A stretch of 64,000 nucleotides of DNA from Notospermus geniculatus (lineage: Eukaryota; Nemertea; Pilidiophora; Heteronemertea; Lineidae), in assembly GCA_002633025.1 (NCBI GenBank), contig NMRB01000896.1, positions 187,164 through 251,163 of the forward strand, written 5' to 3'. A model generated the notes under the pieces. It did no database searches. It saw only the letters and a program-made list of their open reading frames with translations, and had not been told where the DNA came from. Both the position numbers and the translations under genes were made by a program. Shown here one piece after another: positions 49,717 through 59,679 of the stretch; positions within the stretch are counted from its first letter, which is position 1, and every line of letters begins with the position of its first letter.

Positions 49717-50445
49717 GTAACTTAGGCTGAATGGGTCAATGTCGTCCTGGGTATACCTTATGCTTACCCAGGATTATCCTGGGTAATCATTTTCTTTACC
49801 CAGGATCATCCTGGGTAAACTTAAGGATCCTTAACTTTACCCAGCTTGGGAGTTCCCGCCGAATTATCCTGTACGTGCGTCTCTTTCGGCAGAGAACATG
49901 CAGTAGGATCATTGCTAAAAAGGGCTGAAAATTACCGCTATACCTCCTCCGGGGTTTGCAATAGGAAGACAAGACCAATCCCTACAACTTTTCAAAAGGG
50001 ACCGATAGTAAATTCTCAAGGACTTAGGAGCGATAGGCCTAGGTAGAACGGATGATCCGTGTGCATTTCGTCATTTTCATGAATTTACTTTTTGCAGAAC
50101 ATGCAGTACGATCATAACTCGAAAGGGCTGAAAATTACCGCTATACCTCCTCCGGGGTGTGGTATAGGGAAAAAAAGACCAATCCCTACAACTTTTCAAA
50201 AGGGACCGATAGTAAATTCTCAAGGACTTAGGAGCTATAGGCCTAGTTCGAGGCCACCCTTCATTTTCATGATTTACGCTGAAAATCAACCTCAGTACAC
50301 CACTCGGGAACTCCAATCTGGGTAAAGTTAAGGATCCTTATGTTTACCCAGGGCCGTCCTGGGTAAAGAAAAGGATTACCCAGGATGATCCTGGGTAAAC
50401 ATAAGGTATACCCAGGACGACATTGACCCATTCGGCGTAACTTAG
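49717..50445. mobile_element. 711-bp Mutator/Merlin-like MITE, 9-bp duplication
   Basis: The target duplication GTAACTTAG lies at 49717-49725 and 50437-50445. The element 49726-50436 has TIRs of about 130 bp starting GCYGAATGGGTCAATGTCGT, with repeated ACCCAGGAT/ATCCTGGGT modules and TTAAGGATCCTTA. The interior contains a 203-bp-period duplication (GAACATGCAGTA at 49894 and 50097), about 85-90% alike by eye. Non-autonomous relative of 37593-37975. Confidence 0.9.
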
Positions 50446-50457
50446 GCTACATCATTC

Positions 50458-50925
50458 AGATCGATTGATTTGAACAGTCTTGTTGAGCATGACCGAAAAA
50501 GTAGATCCCGGAGCAATATGGCGCTGTCCGATATACATCAGAGATACGATGTTGGCACGAATCGTTCTCTGACGTTCAGATTGCTAATGAACATACACAG
50601 CATCATCCGGGTTTTCAAGTTGACCGACCTTTCTAGGTCACACAGGCCAACAATGTTCCATTTTCCAAGATTGCTGCTTGGCAGCAGTCTTAATGTTTTC
50701 AGTTTAGCGCCCCTGGTGGCCAAGTCAGGAATCAAATTGGACCGAAACTTAGTGTCTGGGCTCATCTGACTTTGGGGCAATTATGTAGCAAGTTAGGTGC
50801 CAATATGCCCAGCGATTACGAAACGTGCCAACGGACGCCAACAACGACGACAGAAAACAGACAACGCTGGATGACAGACAGCACGCGATTGACTATAGTT
50901 GACAGGCGAGCTAAAAATGCACATG
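50458..50925 (+). mobile_element. Retroelement 3-prime end or SINE remnant
   Basis: It has AGCGCCCCTGGTGGCCAAGT (about 50704), GGACCGAAAC, then a run of ACGGACGCCAACAACGACGA and TGACTATAGTTGACAGGCGA followed by GCTAAAAATG. GACGACGGACG...CTATAG...GAGCTAAAAA is a tail style I recognise from invertebrate retroelements, from memory only. It is related in part to 9430-10320. Confidence 0.45.
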
Positions 50926-51238
50926 TAATCCTTTTTAGGACCATCTTTAGGGGAGAGTCGCTATATTTTAGTACGGTACGCCTACTCTCTGAAGTTCCCT
51001 CAACGCAGACCATGGATGTGTTCAATTCACCTTGTGCCTAACCTACATTTTAATTGATTCTAGGACATTTGCCCCCCGGACATTTACCCCCGGACATTTG
51101 NGGTTGAAAATTGTGGGAGCTAGGCGCATTTTTGCAGAGACGTCAGAAATTCATGTTACGAAATGTACATTTTTCAACTTCATCCCGGCCCCAATGGGTT
51201 AATTGCTCACTCATCCTGTCTACACAGGTGTTAGTTCT
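50926..51238. other. Unassigned stretch with CGGACATTT repeats and N 51101
   Basis: GGACATTTGCCCCCCGGACA and two further GGACATTT words lie at 51062-51099, next to the N. Confidence 0.5.
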
Positions 51239-51400
51239 ACATTTGGGTTTCAGCTCAGTCTTTTCTGGAGTTTCAGATTGTAAAGTTCCACTTGAAAAAG
51301 ACCCCTGTTGGGGTCGAAAATTCGTGAATTCTGGAGATTGACTTCTTGCTTAATATCATTTTGTGTGTCAATTTTGTGCTATTCTGTATCTTCTTTATTT
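51239..51400 (+). repeat. Dispersed repeat with hammerhead-like stem, copy 2
   Basis: CTTGAAAA (51291), a GACCCC/GGGGTC stem (51300-51305 and 51310-51315) and GAAA (51316-51319), then TTCTGGAGATTGACTTCTTG and CATTTTGTGTGTCAATTTT, parallel to 6548-6640. The first core block is more decayed than in copy 1. Confidence 0.5.
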
Positions 51401-51739
51401 CATGTCGCTATTTAACTAGAAATGCTTTGCACTATGATTTCAAGTGTAGTTTCCTGCATATCCAGAATTTTTTGCATGGCAGTCTGAACCACAGTGTGGA
51501 AGATGTAACTACAAATGTGATTTCTCATTAGCCAGTTTCTGCTGAAGAACTGCCCATCACCACTAGTATCTACGGTAGGTTTCCATCTTGAAAAGTAGTG
51601 CGCGCGCGGAGCTAGACTGGTACCCGGTCTTCTGGGCAGCTTGCATTCGAAGACCGGTGAAATCAAATGATCTTACGGCGGAATTCCGACGAGAGTGACG
51701 TCATTCTACAAGCTCCAATAGATGGCGGCTCCCACAACT

Positions 51740-52037
51740 TGGGCATGATCATGATACATTATGATACATTACATGATACATCTGTACATTATTTTGTCTA
51801 TGTGCCTTTGTATTGTTTTCTTCCTCTGTGATTTTGTAATTGTCTAGTCTGCACATATCTTCTTAGCACGCTTGGTTATCAAGGTACATTCCCAAGACAG
51901 ATCCTTGTTAACCACACTTTTCTACTTTTATCTCTCTCTTTATCACCCGTTACCGTTCTGTTTATTGCATTTCATCCTATGTAATCTTTTGTATTATACG
52001 GAGCAATAAACTTAATTTGAATTTGAATTTGAATTTG
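51740..52037 (+). mobile_element. LINE-type 3-prime end with AATTTG tail
   Basis: AT-rich sequence ending GGAGCAATAAACTTAATTTG, then further AATTTG hexamers to 52037. A polyadenylation-like AATAAA followed by a short tandem tail is typical of a non-LTR retrotransposon 3-prime end. No coding part is attached. Confidence 0.55.
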
Positions 52038-52400
52038 ATGATCTCGTATTAATCATGAGTAAGTTTCAGGAAAACATAGATTTTTGCTTGAGATCAAAGT
52101 TGGCTTTAGCTCAGGTGAATGAAAGAAGGCAAACAGCTTATTGCTGCCTAAAACCCATGCAAGCTAAATGCCTCAAACGGGCAGTGAACAGTGATACAAT
52201 TGCCATTTTGCCCACGGGGCTTCCCCGAGCTAAATATAGACCAGCGGGCGCCATGATGGTTTTGTGCATTTGCTTGCGTCTGTCCTAGTATTTTCAATCA
52301 GGACAGTGTTCGGTCTAGCGCGGAGCGAACAGTAGAAAGTCTTCTGTTTCTAAAGTATGACACGCCAAACACGAAATTATTCAAGACAGTCAAAATATAC

Positions 52401-52491
52401 ATTCAAGATATAAAATATTTATTCAAAATGTCAAACGTCTGTTCAATAAATAAAACATTTATTCAAGAAATAAAATATTTATTCAAGATGT
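52401..52491. repeat. 20-bp minisatellite, about 4.5 copies
   Basis: Units of exactly 20 bp, for example ATTCAAGAAATAAAATATTT at 52461. The second and third units have diverged most. AT-rich, non-coding. Confidence 0.8.
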
Positions 52492-52494
52492 TTC

Positions 52495-52558
52495 CCAGTG
52501 TGTTCCGAACAATAGAAGTCACACAGAAAAACGGCCACACTGAAAAACGTTACGCCGG
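52495..52558 (-). mobile_element. One arm of the GGTGTAACG MITE family
   Basis: Read on the minus strand it matches the left 64 bp of 28423 onward (CGTAACGTTTTTCAGTGTGG, CTGTGTGACTTCTATTGTTC). The other arm is missing. Confidence 0.6.
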
Positions 52559-52624
52559 CATCAGTCAAGCTGGCGTTGTGCGGTGGTGTTCCTTCCAGTT
52601 TGTTATTTAGACAGCTTCAAATAG

Positions 52625-52663
52625 AACTAGTCTTGTTCTCGGCTCCCGAGAACAAGACTAGTT
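52625..52663. repeat. Perfect hairpin, 18-bp arms, 3-base loop
   Basis: AACTAGTCTTGTTCTCGG (52625-52642) and its exact complement (52646-52663). Confidence 0.9.
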
Positions 52664-53250
52664 ATGGCATTTTACGATTTGCAAACGCCTATCATATCGT
52701 TTTTATCAATGTGGTCTACCGCTGACTGCAATTCATTCTCGTAATTGTAGTCGGAGTCGGAATCGGAAAGGTGCTAAACCTCGCTAATGTACATTATCCC
52801 CACCACTAGAGAATAGTGGAAGAGCTATTGTCTTGGAGGTGGTCACGAGTCATGAACTGGTCAAAATTTTCGTTGCATCATGGTCAAAATGACTGATTTC
52901 TCGATTTTCACAGCATGGAGACCTTGTACCACCCTGCTGATGTTAGTGAAGAAATCAGTCTAAAATATTGAGAAATAAGAGAGCTATCATGATTTATAAC
53001 TATAATGGAAAAGTCATTACGGACCACACACATTTTACATGTTTTCTCACAATGTATACATAGGTCAACATAAAACTAAATTAAAACGACATTTTCCAAC
53101 AAAAATGAGCAGTATCTGTTTTAAAATGTTCAGGAGGCATCACTGCACACATTTCGCCACTAACTTAGAATTTCGATAGAAACTTTTCTTTTCTTATATT
53201 TCTTATGTAATCATCCCATATGTCAAATGTAAGATATAATGATAATTTGT
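52664..53250. other. Unassigned non-coding stretch
   Basis: No feature supported. Confidence 0.5.
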
Positions 53251-53460
53251 AATAGCAGTGAAGTTCTTTGAGTGACATTTTAGATAGGTGAAACTAAACA
53301 TGAGAAAATTCTTTGGTTACTCTATCTACATTTATTTTAGAAACACAACGTTTCAACCAGTGTACCCTGGCCGTAGTCCTGTGTACAAGTGAATAGCACA
53401 TGAGACATGAGGAGAGGAAGCATAAATAGCACACTGTTTCCTTAAGCATTAGGCAAACAT

Positions 53461-54380
53461 TAAGGCTGGTATTTTAGAACGCTCCTTTAGGCTAAAGGTT
53501 GGCCTTACGCCTATTGTTATCATGTTAGGTCAGCCTTTCGTGATTTTAGAATCAACCTTTATTTGCAGGAAAAAGCCGAACTTATCTCTTTTCCTTTCGT
53601 AAGGTCGACATCGTTCTTAGAACGTTCCTTATCTAAAAGTTAACCTTTGTTTTTGCTTAGGAATTCCTTTATTTCTAAGGTTGGTCTGAGCCAACCTTTA
53701 GTCGACCTTTGCTAAAACATCTCCTTGGGATTTTGAAGCTGCTGCCTCTGGTAATGAGGTCTTTTAAGATGCCCCCCTCTCTGGGCCTCGTGGGCCTTTT
53801 AATAGAAAACGCTGAGCTAGGTATCGAGTCAATTTTAGTCCACTATCGGATGGTGCTATTGATTTTCGACATATTTGGCAACTGGGCAAAAATGATCTCC
53901 TCAAGGGGTTCTAGGGTTAAATGTTAGTACAGTCGACGTCAGAAATTTTTGTGTAAAAAAATAAAAATTGTATTACAATTTTGATTTTTTTTACACAAAA
54001 ATAAAAATACCAGAAATTTAAAATTTCCGGTATTTTTTATACCCCCTTTTGCTGAGAGGGTGAGAAGGGCCTTGTGCAAAGTACTCTACAAACGAATCCA
54101 TTCATACTTTTATGGCAATAAAAGTCTGTTACATCATTTATCATTGTATTCTGAGGAGATAATTGGTTTAAGGTTGGCCTTTCATAAGGAATTCCTTTGG
54201 AAAGCTCTCCTAAAGTCGGCCTTTCACTAAGGAATTCCTCGATAAAGGAATTACTTAAGGTCAGTTCTAAAAACGTAAACTCAAAAGTCGACCTTATGAA
54301 AGGAGACCTTCCCCAAAGGCTACCTTATGAAAGGTTGACTTTTGACCAAAATAAAGGAACATTCTAAAATACCAGCCTTA
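53461..54380. mobile_element. 920-bp fold-back MITE nested in the Penelope-like element
   Basis: TAAGGCTGGTATTTTAGAAC at 53461 is mirrored at 54361-54380, with about 30-bp TIRs. Subterminal DNA on both sides is crowded with AAGG/CCTT palindromes (AAGGTCGACC, AAGGAATTCCTT). The centre has a strong hairpin (TTTTTGTGTAAAAAAA and complement, 53946-54002) followed by a second one around AATACCAGAAATTTAAAATT. An imperfect 26-bp direct repeat flanks it (53433-53458 and 54392-54417, 23 of 26 identical), too long and diverged for a simple target duplication. Confidence 0.75.
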
Positions 54381-54419
54381 GAAAAATACATACTGTTTTT
54401 TTAAGCATTAGACAAACTT

Positions 54420-54734
54420 ATGGATAAAAGTCCAAGGGAAAAAAAACAAACAAACAAACTTCACAACCGTCTGAACATCACCAACGCCACAGCTCCTTAT
54501 GCCCGTGCCACCATAAAAATCCACAAAGACCCGGTCAAGGCTAGACTACTCGTCTGCAGTAAAGGGAGTGTACACTACAACACTGCACAATACATTGCCG
54601 GACTACTGGCCCCCCTGGGCAAGGAGGCATCCTCATATGTCAAAGACTCCAAGGACCTCGTGACAAAGATTTCCGAACTTGNTTGTACACAGGACTACGG
54701 CCAGGGTACACTGGTTGAAACGTTGTGTTTCTAA
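54420..54734 (+). pseudogene. Penelope-like reverse transcriptase fragment
   Basis: An open frame of about 104 codons. The central part contains Y-A-R-A-T-I-K-I-H-K, then V-K-A-R-L-L-V-C-S-K-G-S, then Y-N-T-A-Q-Y-I-A-G-L-L-A-P-L. This is the layout of the early reverse transcriptase motifs of Penelope-like elements (L-P-K-I-H-K, R-P-I-V-S..G-S, A-K-Y-L). The catalytic D-D motifs and any GIY-YIG endonuclease are absent: the frame runs into N 54682 and then into the inverted repeat. The AT-rich start (near 54420) is probably not original. It is a fragment of an old retroelement, not a functional gene. Confidence 0.7.
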
Positions 54735-54787
54735 AATAAATGTAGATAGAGTAACCAAAGAATTTTCTCATGTTTAATAGCAGTGAA

Positions 54788-55718
54788 CATTCCACTTCTT
54801 AATCGGACCATTTTTCTCATGGAATTGCTTCCGCTACTCAAGAAATGTGTATAGCATATTTTTATGACATAATCAATCAACTTTGGTTGTACAGGGTCTC
54901 CCAAAATTACTTGTCGGTTTAATGGCTATCTAACAGTTAGTAGTTGGCTCTTAGGTGCTTATTTAAATTTATTCCCCATGGGATTGTGCCCAGACATAGG
55001 CCTACTGGACGCAGGCAGTTGAGGTATAGAACCCTTTCCAGTTAAAGTTATTAAAGATGGCACACAGATTTCATCTCGAGGACATTAATCTGATGTTGAC
55101 AACAGTAAAAATGAATATTGGTACATCACTCATCATCTGGGTGCTGACATATTTTCAATGACTGCATTCAAAGAATTCAAATCCCAGAAAAAAATGCCGG
55201 AATTACATGTATGTCATTGTCAAAATTACTCGAAGAGGAAAATAGGAAGATAAATACATGTTGTTGGAAGACCAGGGTCAACGTGCTTGGTCCTCAGTAA
55301 AGTGCTTTTCAGAATGCCCAGTCATTTTTGCACTCATTTTGCCTTGCAATGGAACCTAACCACAAGCCACAAATTGACCAGTTACGTGTGCATGCCAATA
55401 AACGGCTGACCGACTTCTTATAGGACCTTGTTCAGGTCTATACTCTGATTCAAGATAATCATGCAATTATGCATACTTGACTGGCGCATTTGTGGTTTGT
55501 GGTTTAATTCCATTGCAAGGTAGAATGAGTGCAAAAAAGACTGGACATTCTGAAAAGCACTTTACTTTTATGTACATGCACATAATCAACGGTCATCATT
55601 GTCACTGCTGGGACTAAAGAATCATTCATTCGCTGTTGCATAACAAAGGGTTAATTCTACAAAAAGGATAAATGACGATGAAAGGGAGCTGGTTTCTTAA
55701 TAACGTATTCAGTATTAC
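54788..55718. other. Unassigned stretch with a loose inverted repeat
   Basis: A segment near 55296-55420 (AAAGTGCTTTTCAGAATG, TTTTTGCACTCATTTTGCCT, AACCACAAGCCACAAATT) is mirrored near 55478-55570, with mismatches. This is probably another decayed fold-back element of about 275 bp. No gene. Confidence 0.5.
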
Positions 55719-55863
55719 TAAGGGTAGGGACACACCTAACGCGATTCGCTGACGCATGCGGCAACGCCTTTGTTATTTTCCGCCGTATTGCACGCAAACA
55801 AAGGTTTTGACGCATGCGACGCCCTATCGCATGCGAATTGCGTTAGGTGTGTCCCTACCCTAA
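55719..55863. mobile_element. Harbinger-type MITE with TAA duplication
   Basis: TAA at 55719-55721 and 55861-55863. The element 55722-55860 starts GGGTAGGGACACACCTAACG and ends with its complement. CGCATGCG words fill the interior. A TAA/TTA 3-bp target and GGG-type ends are typical of PIF/Harbinger. Non-coding. Confidence 0.85.
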
Positions 55864-56008
55864 ATCATTCTTCACACAACAGTAACACCCATTCCAAGTG
55901 AAAGGTGATTTTCAATCCAAAACACTGTCCTGTTCGTCAAAAATGGTGCCGTCGCGATTCAGTTCATGGTTTTCACACACCACTACGGAAGGATAGGAAG
56001 GATAGAAA

Positions 56009-56515
56009 GGGGGAGGAGTGCTTTTGTATGTTAAAGATAGCTACAAGTATGTGGAAAGAAAGGACTTGATGAAGGATAATGATACGGAATCGATATGGTG
56101 TGATGTTATCACTTCAAGAACCACCATGGTGACGATTGGAGTCTGCTACGATAGTACAAGCAATAAGAGGGAAGACAGTGATAAGATGTATGGTCCACTG
56201 CGAAAAGCTGAAGGTGATTCAGTGTTAGTGATTGGTGATTTTAATCGTAAGAACATTTCATGGGACATGATGGAAGCCAAGGATTTGAGGGGGAAAAAGC
56301 TGTGTGAGTTCATTGAGGATATGTTTTGGACTCAGCATGTGAGAGAGCCAACAACGATACATGGTTCAATTTTAGACTTGATATTGACTTTGGATTCAGC
56401 ACTGGTGGATGGAGTGAAGGTCGGTGATAGATTTGGGGAAAGTGTCCATCATGTCGTCACATTCTCACTCAAAGTCAGTAAGGAGACCAATAGGAATAAA
56501 AAAAAGTGGTTATAG
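56009..56515 (+). pseudogene. CR1-like endonuclease fragment
   Basis: The frame opens with G-G-G-V-L-L-Y-V-K-D, matching the middle of LINE APE-type endonucleases, and has G-D-F-N (about 56233-56244) and L-D-L-I-L-T. The terminal S-D-H motif is altered: Ser at 56441-56443 is followed by Val (56444-56446), then His-His. The N-terminal catalytic half is absent. Translation continues into the linker only by a frame change near 56510. ATG is not used at the start; the frame simply begins after a stop at 56003-56005. Confidence 0.8.
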
Positions 56516-56989
56516 ACCAGACTTTAAACGGGCGGACTTCAAAGCTATTAAAGAGCAGTTGAGAGCAGTACAGTGGGATACATCAGGTACAATAAATCTC
56601 TGGGAACATATAAAACGACAGATTACGGTGTTGCGAAAGAAGTATATTCCGTGGAAAAAAAGTTCAGGAAGGAAGGGACGAAAGCCCATGTGGATGGATG
56701 CTAAAGCAATGAAGGCCATAAAGAAAAAGTACAGGAGATGGAAGAAATATAGGCCTACGGAGACGGGGGAATTGAAGATTACGTGAAGTATAAGAAGGCA
56801 CTAAACAAGGCCAACAGGCAAACAAAACGGTCTAAGAGATGCTTTGAGAAGAAATTGGCAGAAAATATTAAATTGGGTTCTAAGAGCCTTTTTAACTACG
56901 TGAGAAGTAAATCCAAGACAAAGGACAAAGTTGGAAGGACGCTGAGGGAAACCTAGTCACTGATGATGAAGGCAGAGCTAACTTGTTGA
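56516..56989 (+). pseudogene. CR1-like linker between endonuclease and RT
   Basis: A Lys/Arg-rich coding remnant in at least two frames (56424-56786, then a shift near 56770). It includes W-M-D-A-K-A and Y-R-R-W-K-K, typical of the basic linker of these polyproteins, followed by L-F-N-Y-V-R-S-K. One or more bases are lost near 56935, where the frame shifts again. Confidence 0.7.
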
Positions 56990-57559
56990 ATGACTATGTC
57001 TGTTTTTACAAAAGAAAATATAGAGGATATTCCTGAAGCCAGGAAGGTTTACCAGGGTGACAACCCTCTTCAGGATTTAAGGATAGAGAAGAAACATGTT
57101 CTTACAATACTAAGGGAGACAAAACCAGATAAAGCAGCTGGACCGGATTGTATCCCGAGTAGATTTTTGAGAGAAACCGCTGAAGAGCATGTGGAACCCC
57201 TAACTAGACTGTTTCAGATGAGCTTGGACAATAGTGAGATTACCATGGACTGGAAGTTGGCAACAGTTGTCCCCATTTTCAAAAAAGGAGCGAAAGACCT
57301 ACCTGAGAATTATCGTCCGGTAAGTCTGACGAGACACGTGTGCAAAATCATGGAGAAATTGATCAAGGGAGCAGTAATGACGCACCTGGAATCGAATAGC
57401 CTAATTAGAGAATCTCAGCATGGATTCACTTCTGGGAAATCATGCACGACAAATCTTCTGGAATGCCTCGAATGTTTGACTTCCAATATCGACAAAGGAG
57501 ACGCTGTGGATATTATTTATTTGGACTATGCCAAAGCCTTTGACAAGGTTCCACACTAG
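56990..57559 (+). pseudogene. CR1-like reverse transcriptase, N-terminal half
   Basis: Motifs in order: K-P-D-K-A-A-G-P-D, W-K-L-A-T-V-V-P-I-F-K-K-G, N-Y-R-P-V-S-L-T, Q-H-G-F, and motif A L-D-Y-A-K-A-F-D (57521-57544) with the first catalytic aspartate. The frame ends at a stop at 57557-57559 caused by one extra base after P-H; the homologous coding continues in another frame from about 57557. Confidence 0.85.
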
Positions 57560-58174
57560 AATGGTCCGGAAGCTGGTAGGACACGGAGTCAAGGGTAAAA
57601 TCAGGAAGTGGATCGAGGAGTGGCTGGGAAACCGGGAGCAGGAGGTGGTAATAAACGGAACCTAGTCAGAAAGTCTGATGGTCAGCAGCGGAGTACCTCA
57701 AGGGTCAGTACTTGGCCCAGTTTTGTTACAATTTACATAAATGACATGGATCTGGACATGAGAACCATGACGTTGAAATTCGCAGATGACACAAAACTGG
57801 GAAGCAAATCAACGTCGAAACAGGATGCAGATATGTTGCAGAGAGATATTAATGAGGCAGCCAAGTGGTCTGATAACTGGCAAATGAAATTTAACATCCC
57901 GAAGTGTGAAGTAATCCATTACAGAAATAGGAACCCGAGAAATACGTACTATATCAATGGCAAGGAAATCACAGAAGTAGAACAAGAGAAGGATTTGGGG
58001 GTGATCTTTCACAAAAGTCTGGATCCAGCCACGCATATCAGCGAAAAGGTCAAGAAGGCCAACCAGTTTCTGGGAATGATTAATAGAACTTTCAAGTACA
58101 AGTCGAAGACCATTATGTTGCCCCTGTACAAAAGCTTGGTACGGCCACATCTTGATTATGCTTCACAAGTATAG
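57557..58174 (+). pseudogene. CR1-like reverse transcriptase, C-terminal half
   Basis: From about 57557 to 57725 the homologous frame contains one stop (TAG near 57663) and the G-V-P-Q-G-S-V-L-G-P motif. A shift near 57725 moves into the frame carrying I-N-D-M-D and the catalytic F-A-D-D (57779-57790), then W-Q-M-K-F-N and L-G-V-I-F. TAG at 58172-58174 replaces what is normally a Trp codon (V-W-x-P-W). Both catalytic aspartate motifs survive, but the frame is broken. Confidence 0.85.
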
Positions 58175-58590
58175 CCACCATGGCTACGCAAGGATATCAA
58201 CAAAATTGAAGAAGTCCAGCGGAGATTTACACGCATGATTCCTGAAGTCAGGGATTTGGAGTATCCTCAGCGATTGAGACGACTTGGATTGATGACCCTC
58301 GAAAACAGAAGACGTCGTGCAGATTTGTTGGAAACCTTTAAAAATATTCAAGGGTTTAGTTAAAGTCAGGCCGGAAAAAAAAATTTAAATTAAGATACAC
58401 TATAACCGCACGACCTACGAGAAAACACAATAAGCAGATTTTTAAGGAACAATCAAGACTGAATGCCCGAAAATACAGCTTTTCTCAGAGGGTTTTGGAG
58501 GATTGGAACAATCTAAAGCAGGAGGACATTGATGCGAAGTCTATAATATAAATAGCTTCAAGACATCATTACAGAAATATATCAGCGCAT
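58175..58590 (+). pseudogene. CR1-like C-terminal domain and 3-prime end
   Basis: Reading resumes directly after the stop with P-P-W-L-R-K-D, then E-E-V-Q-R-R-F-T-R and L-R-R-L-G-L, the usual end of CR1-type proteins. After a stop near 58360, remnants such as S-F-K-T-S-L appear in other frames up to about 58580. Confidence 0.75.
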
Positions 58591-58973
58591 GCCCACAACA
58601 CACGGGGTTTACACAAGACCAATAAGTCTTCCTTACCCCGAAGCATTCAGGTAAATTTACATGAATCAAATAATATAAACACACACAGTATAAAATGACA
58701 TTATCATACTTCTTATCTAAGAACCACGATGCACAGTCAATATTGCCGTACAGCTGCGGGAGAAAGTTCCAGTCACATATGCTTGGCAAAGCTGAGATGC
58801 CAAATTACTATAAATACCATTGCTAAGAGCAAAATGATAACACTGTTTCTGTGAGGTAAGGTAATGCAGTATACGAGCAATTGTAAACTGTGTCCGGGTT
58901 TGTCAAATAGGGTCAAGAGTCTGATAAAGATAACTGAAGTATGTGAGATCGATGTGGTCGGGGCAGAACACTT
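58591..58973. other. Unassigned stretch after the LINE
   Basis: Possibly LINE 3-prime untranslated DNA. No clear tail or target duplication seen. Confidence 0.4.
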
Positions 58974-59679
58974 GGGCCCGAACTTATAAAGGATGTCAAT
59001 CTCTTAGACAAGTCTAACTCGCCAAGACAAGTCTAAATCAGTCGTCTAGCTTAAACTGCGATTACAGAAGGATGCCTAGCTTTAATAGACGTGTCTAAAA
59101 TTGCCGTCCAAAGATAGACAACGGTGTCCAGATAACAAAGGAATCGCAAAACATGCCAGGGGGCTTGTTTTGCAGTTGTCTAAGCCTGTGATTCATTCAT
59201 AATTTCAAGTTTTCTGGTCTTAAAAGGTGTCCCAGTGGCCCTAGATTATCTGTATGAAAAGAAAACGTATTCACATTTTTTTCACAACTTGTATATGTCA
59301 AAGGCAGTGCCATCGGCGATACATGTTTAACCACCTGTTGGACTTGACTAGCTAGACCGACGTCCTTGCGTTGTTCCAAATTCCGATAAAAACCACTGTT
59401 TTGGTAGACTTGTCTAACAGTGTCCATACAAATGTTTACTGGGCTTACACAAGTCCAAGTCCTACTACCTAATGGTAATCGAGATTAGTGCTGAGGTCCT
59501 CTGTGGCTGGTGCCATTGTGCGCTTCCGGGGTGCACAGTTATGAAATTGTATATGGCACAGACCCTTGTATAGGCTATTAGCCTGTTGGTCAGTGCCAAT
59601 TTCTTTGAAGAGAATAAATATAGTATATAGGAAGTCCAAGTTAGACAGGCGAAAAACACCTTTTATAAGTTCAGGCCTT
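58974..59679. mobile_element. 706-bp MITE, GGGCCCGAACTTATAAAGG termini
   Basis: The left GGGCCCGAACTTATAAAGGA and right ACACCTTTTATAAGTTCAGGCC are inverted. Subterminal DNA on both sides has repeated GTCTAA/TTAGAC words (AGACAAGTCTAA, GTGTCTAA, TTGTCTAA, GTTAGACAGGCG), possible transposase binding sites. No transposase frame. Confidence 0.75.

Larger units (their letters stand above)
53251..54787. mobile_element. Penelope-like element bracketed by 94-bp inverted repeat
   Basis: The left arm 53295-53388 (TAAACATGAGAAAATTCTTT...) is exactly complementary over 94 bp to the right arm 54683-54776. A 12-bp direct repeat AATAGCAGTGAA lies outside (53251-53262 and 54776-54787) and may be the target duplication. 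Inside are a Penelope-type reverse transcriptase fragment (54440-54680) and a nested MITE (53461-54380). Penelope-like elements are known to carry terminal repeats in direct or inverted arrangement. The single N at 54682 abuts the right arm, so an assembly fold-back is possible. Confidence 0.6.
55990..58590 (+). mobile_element. CR1-like LINE, 5-prime truncated and inactivated
   Basis: In order: the C-terminal part of an APE-type endonuclease, a basic linker, reverse transcriptase, and a C-terminal domain ending near 58590. The endonuclease start and any first open frame are missing, as is usual for LINE copies truncated during insertion. At least five frame lesions are visible: near 56510, 56770, 56935, 57555 and the 57680-57730 region, plus an in-frame stop at 58172-58174. 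The family resembles the CR1/Jockey group by its motif spacing. It cannot encode an active protein. Confidence 0.85.
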
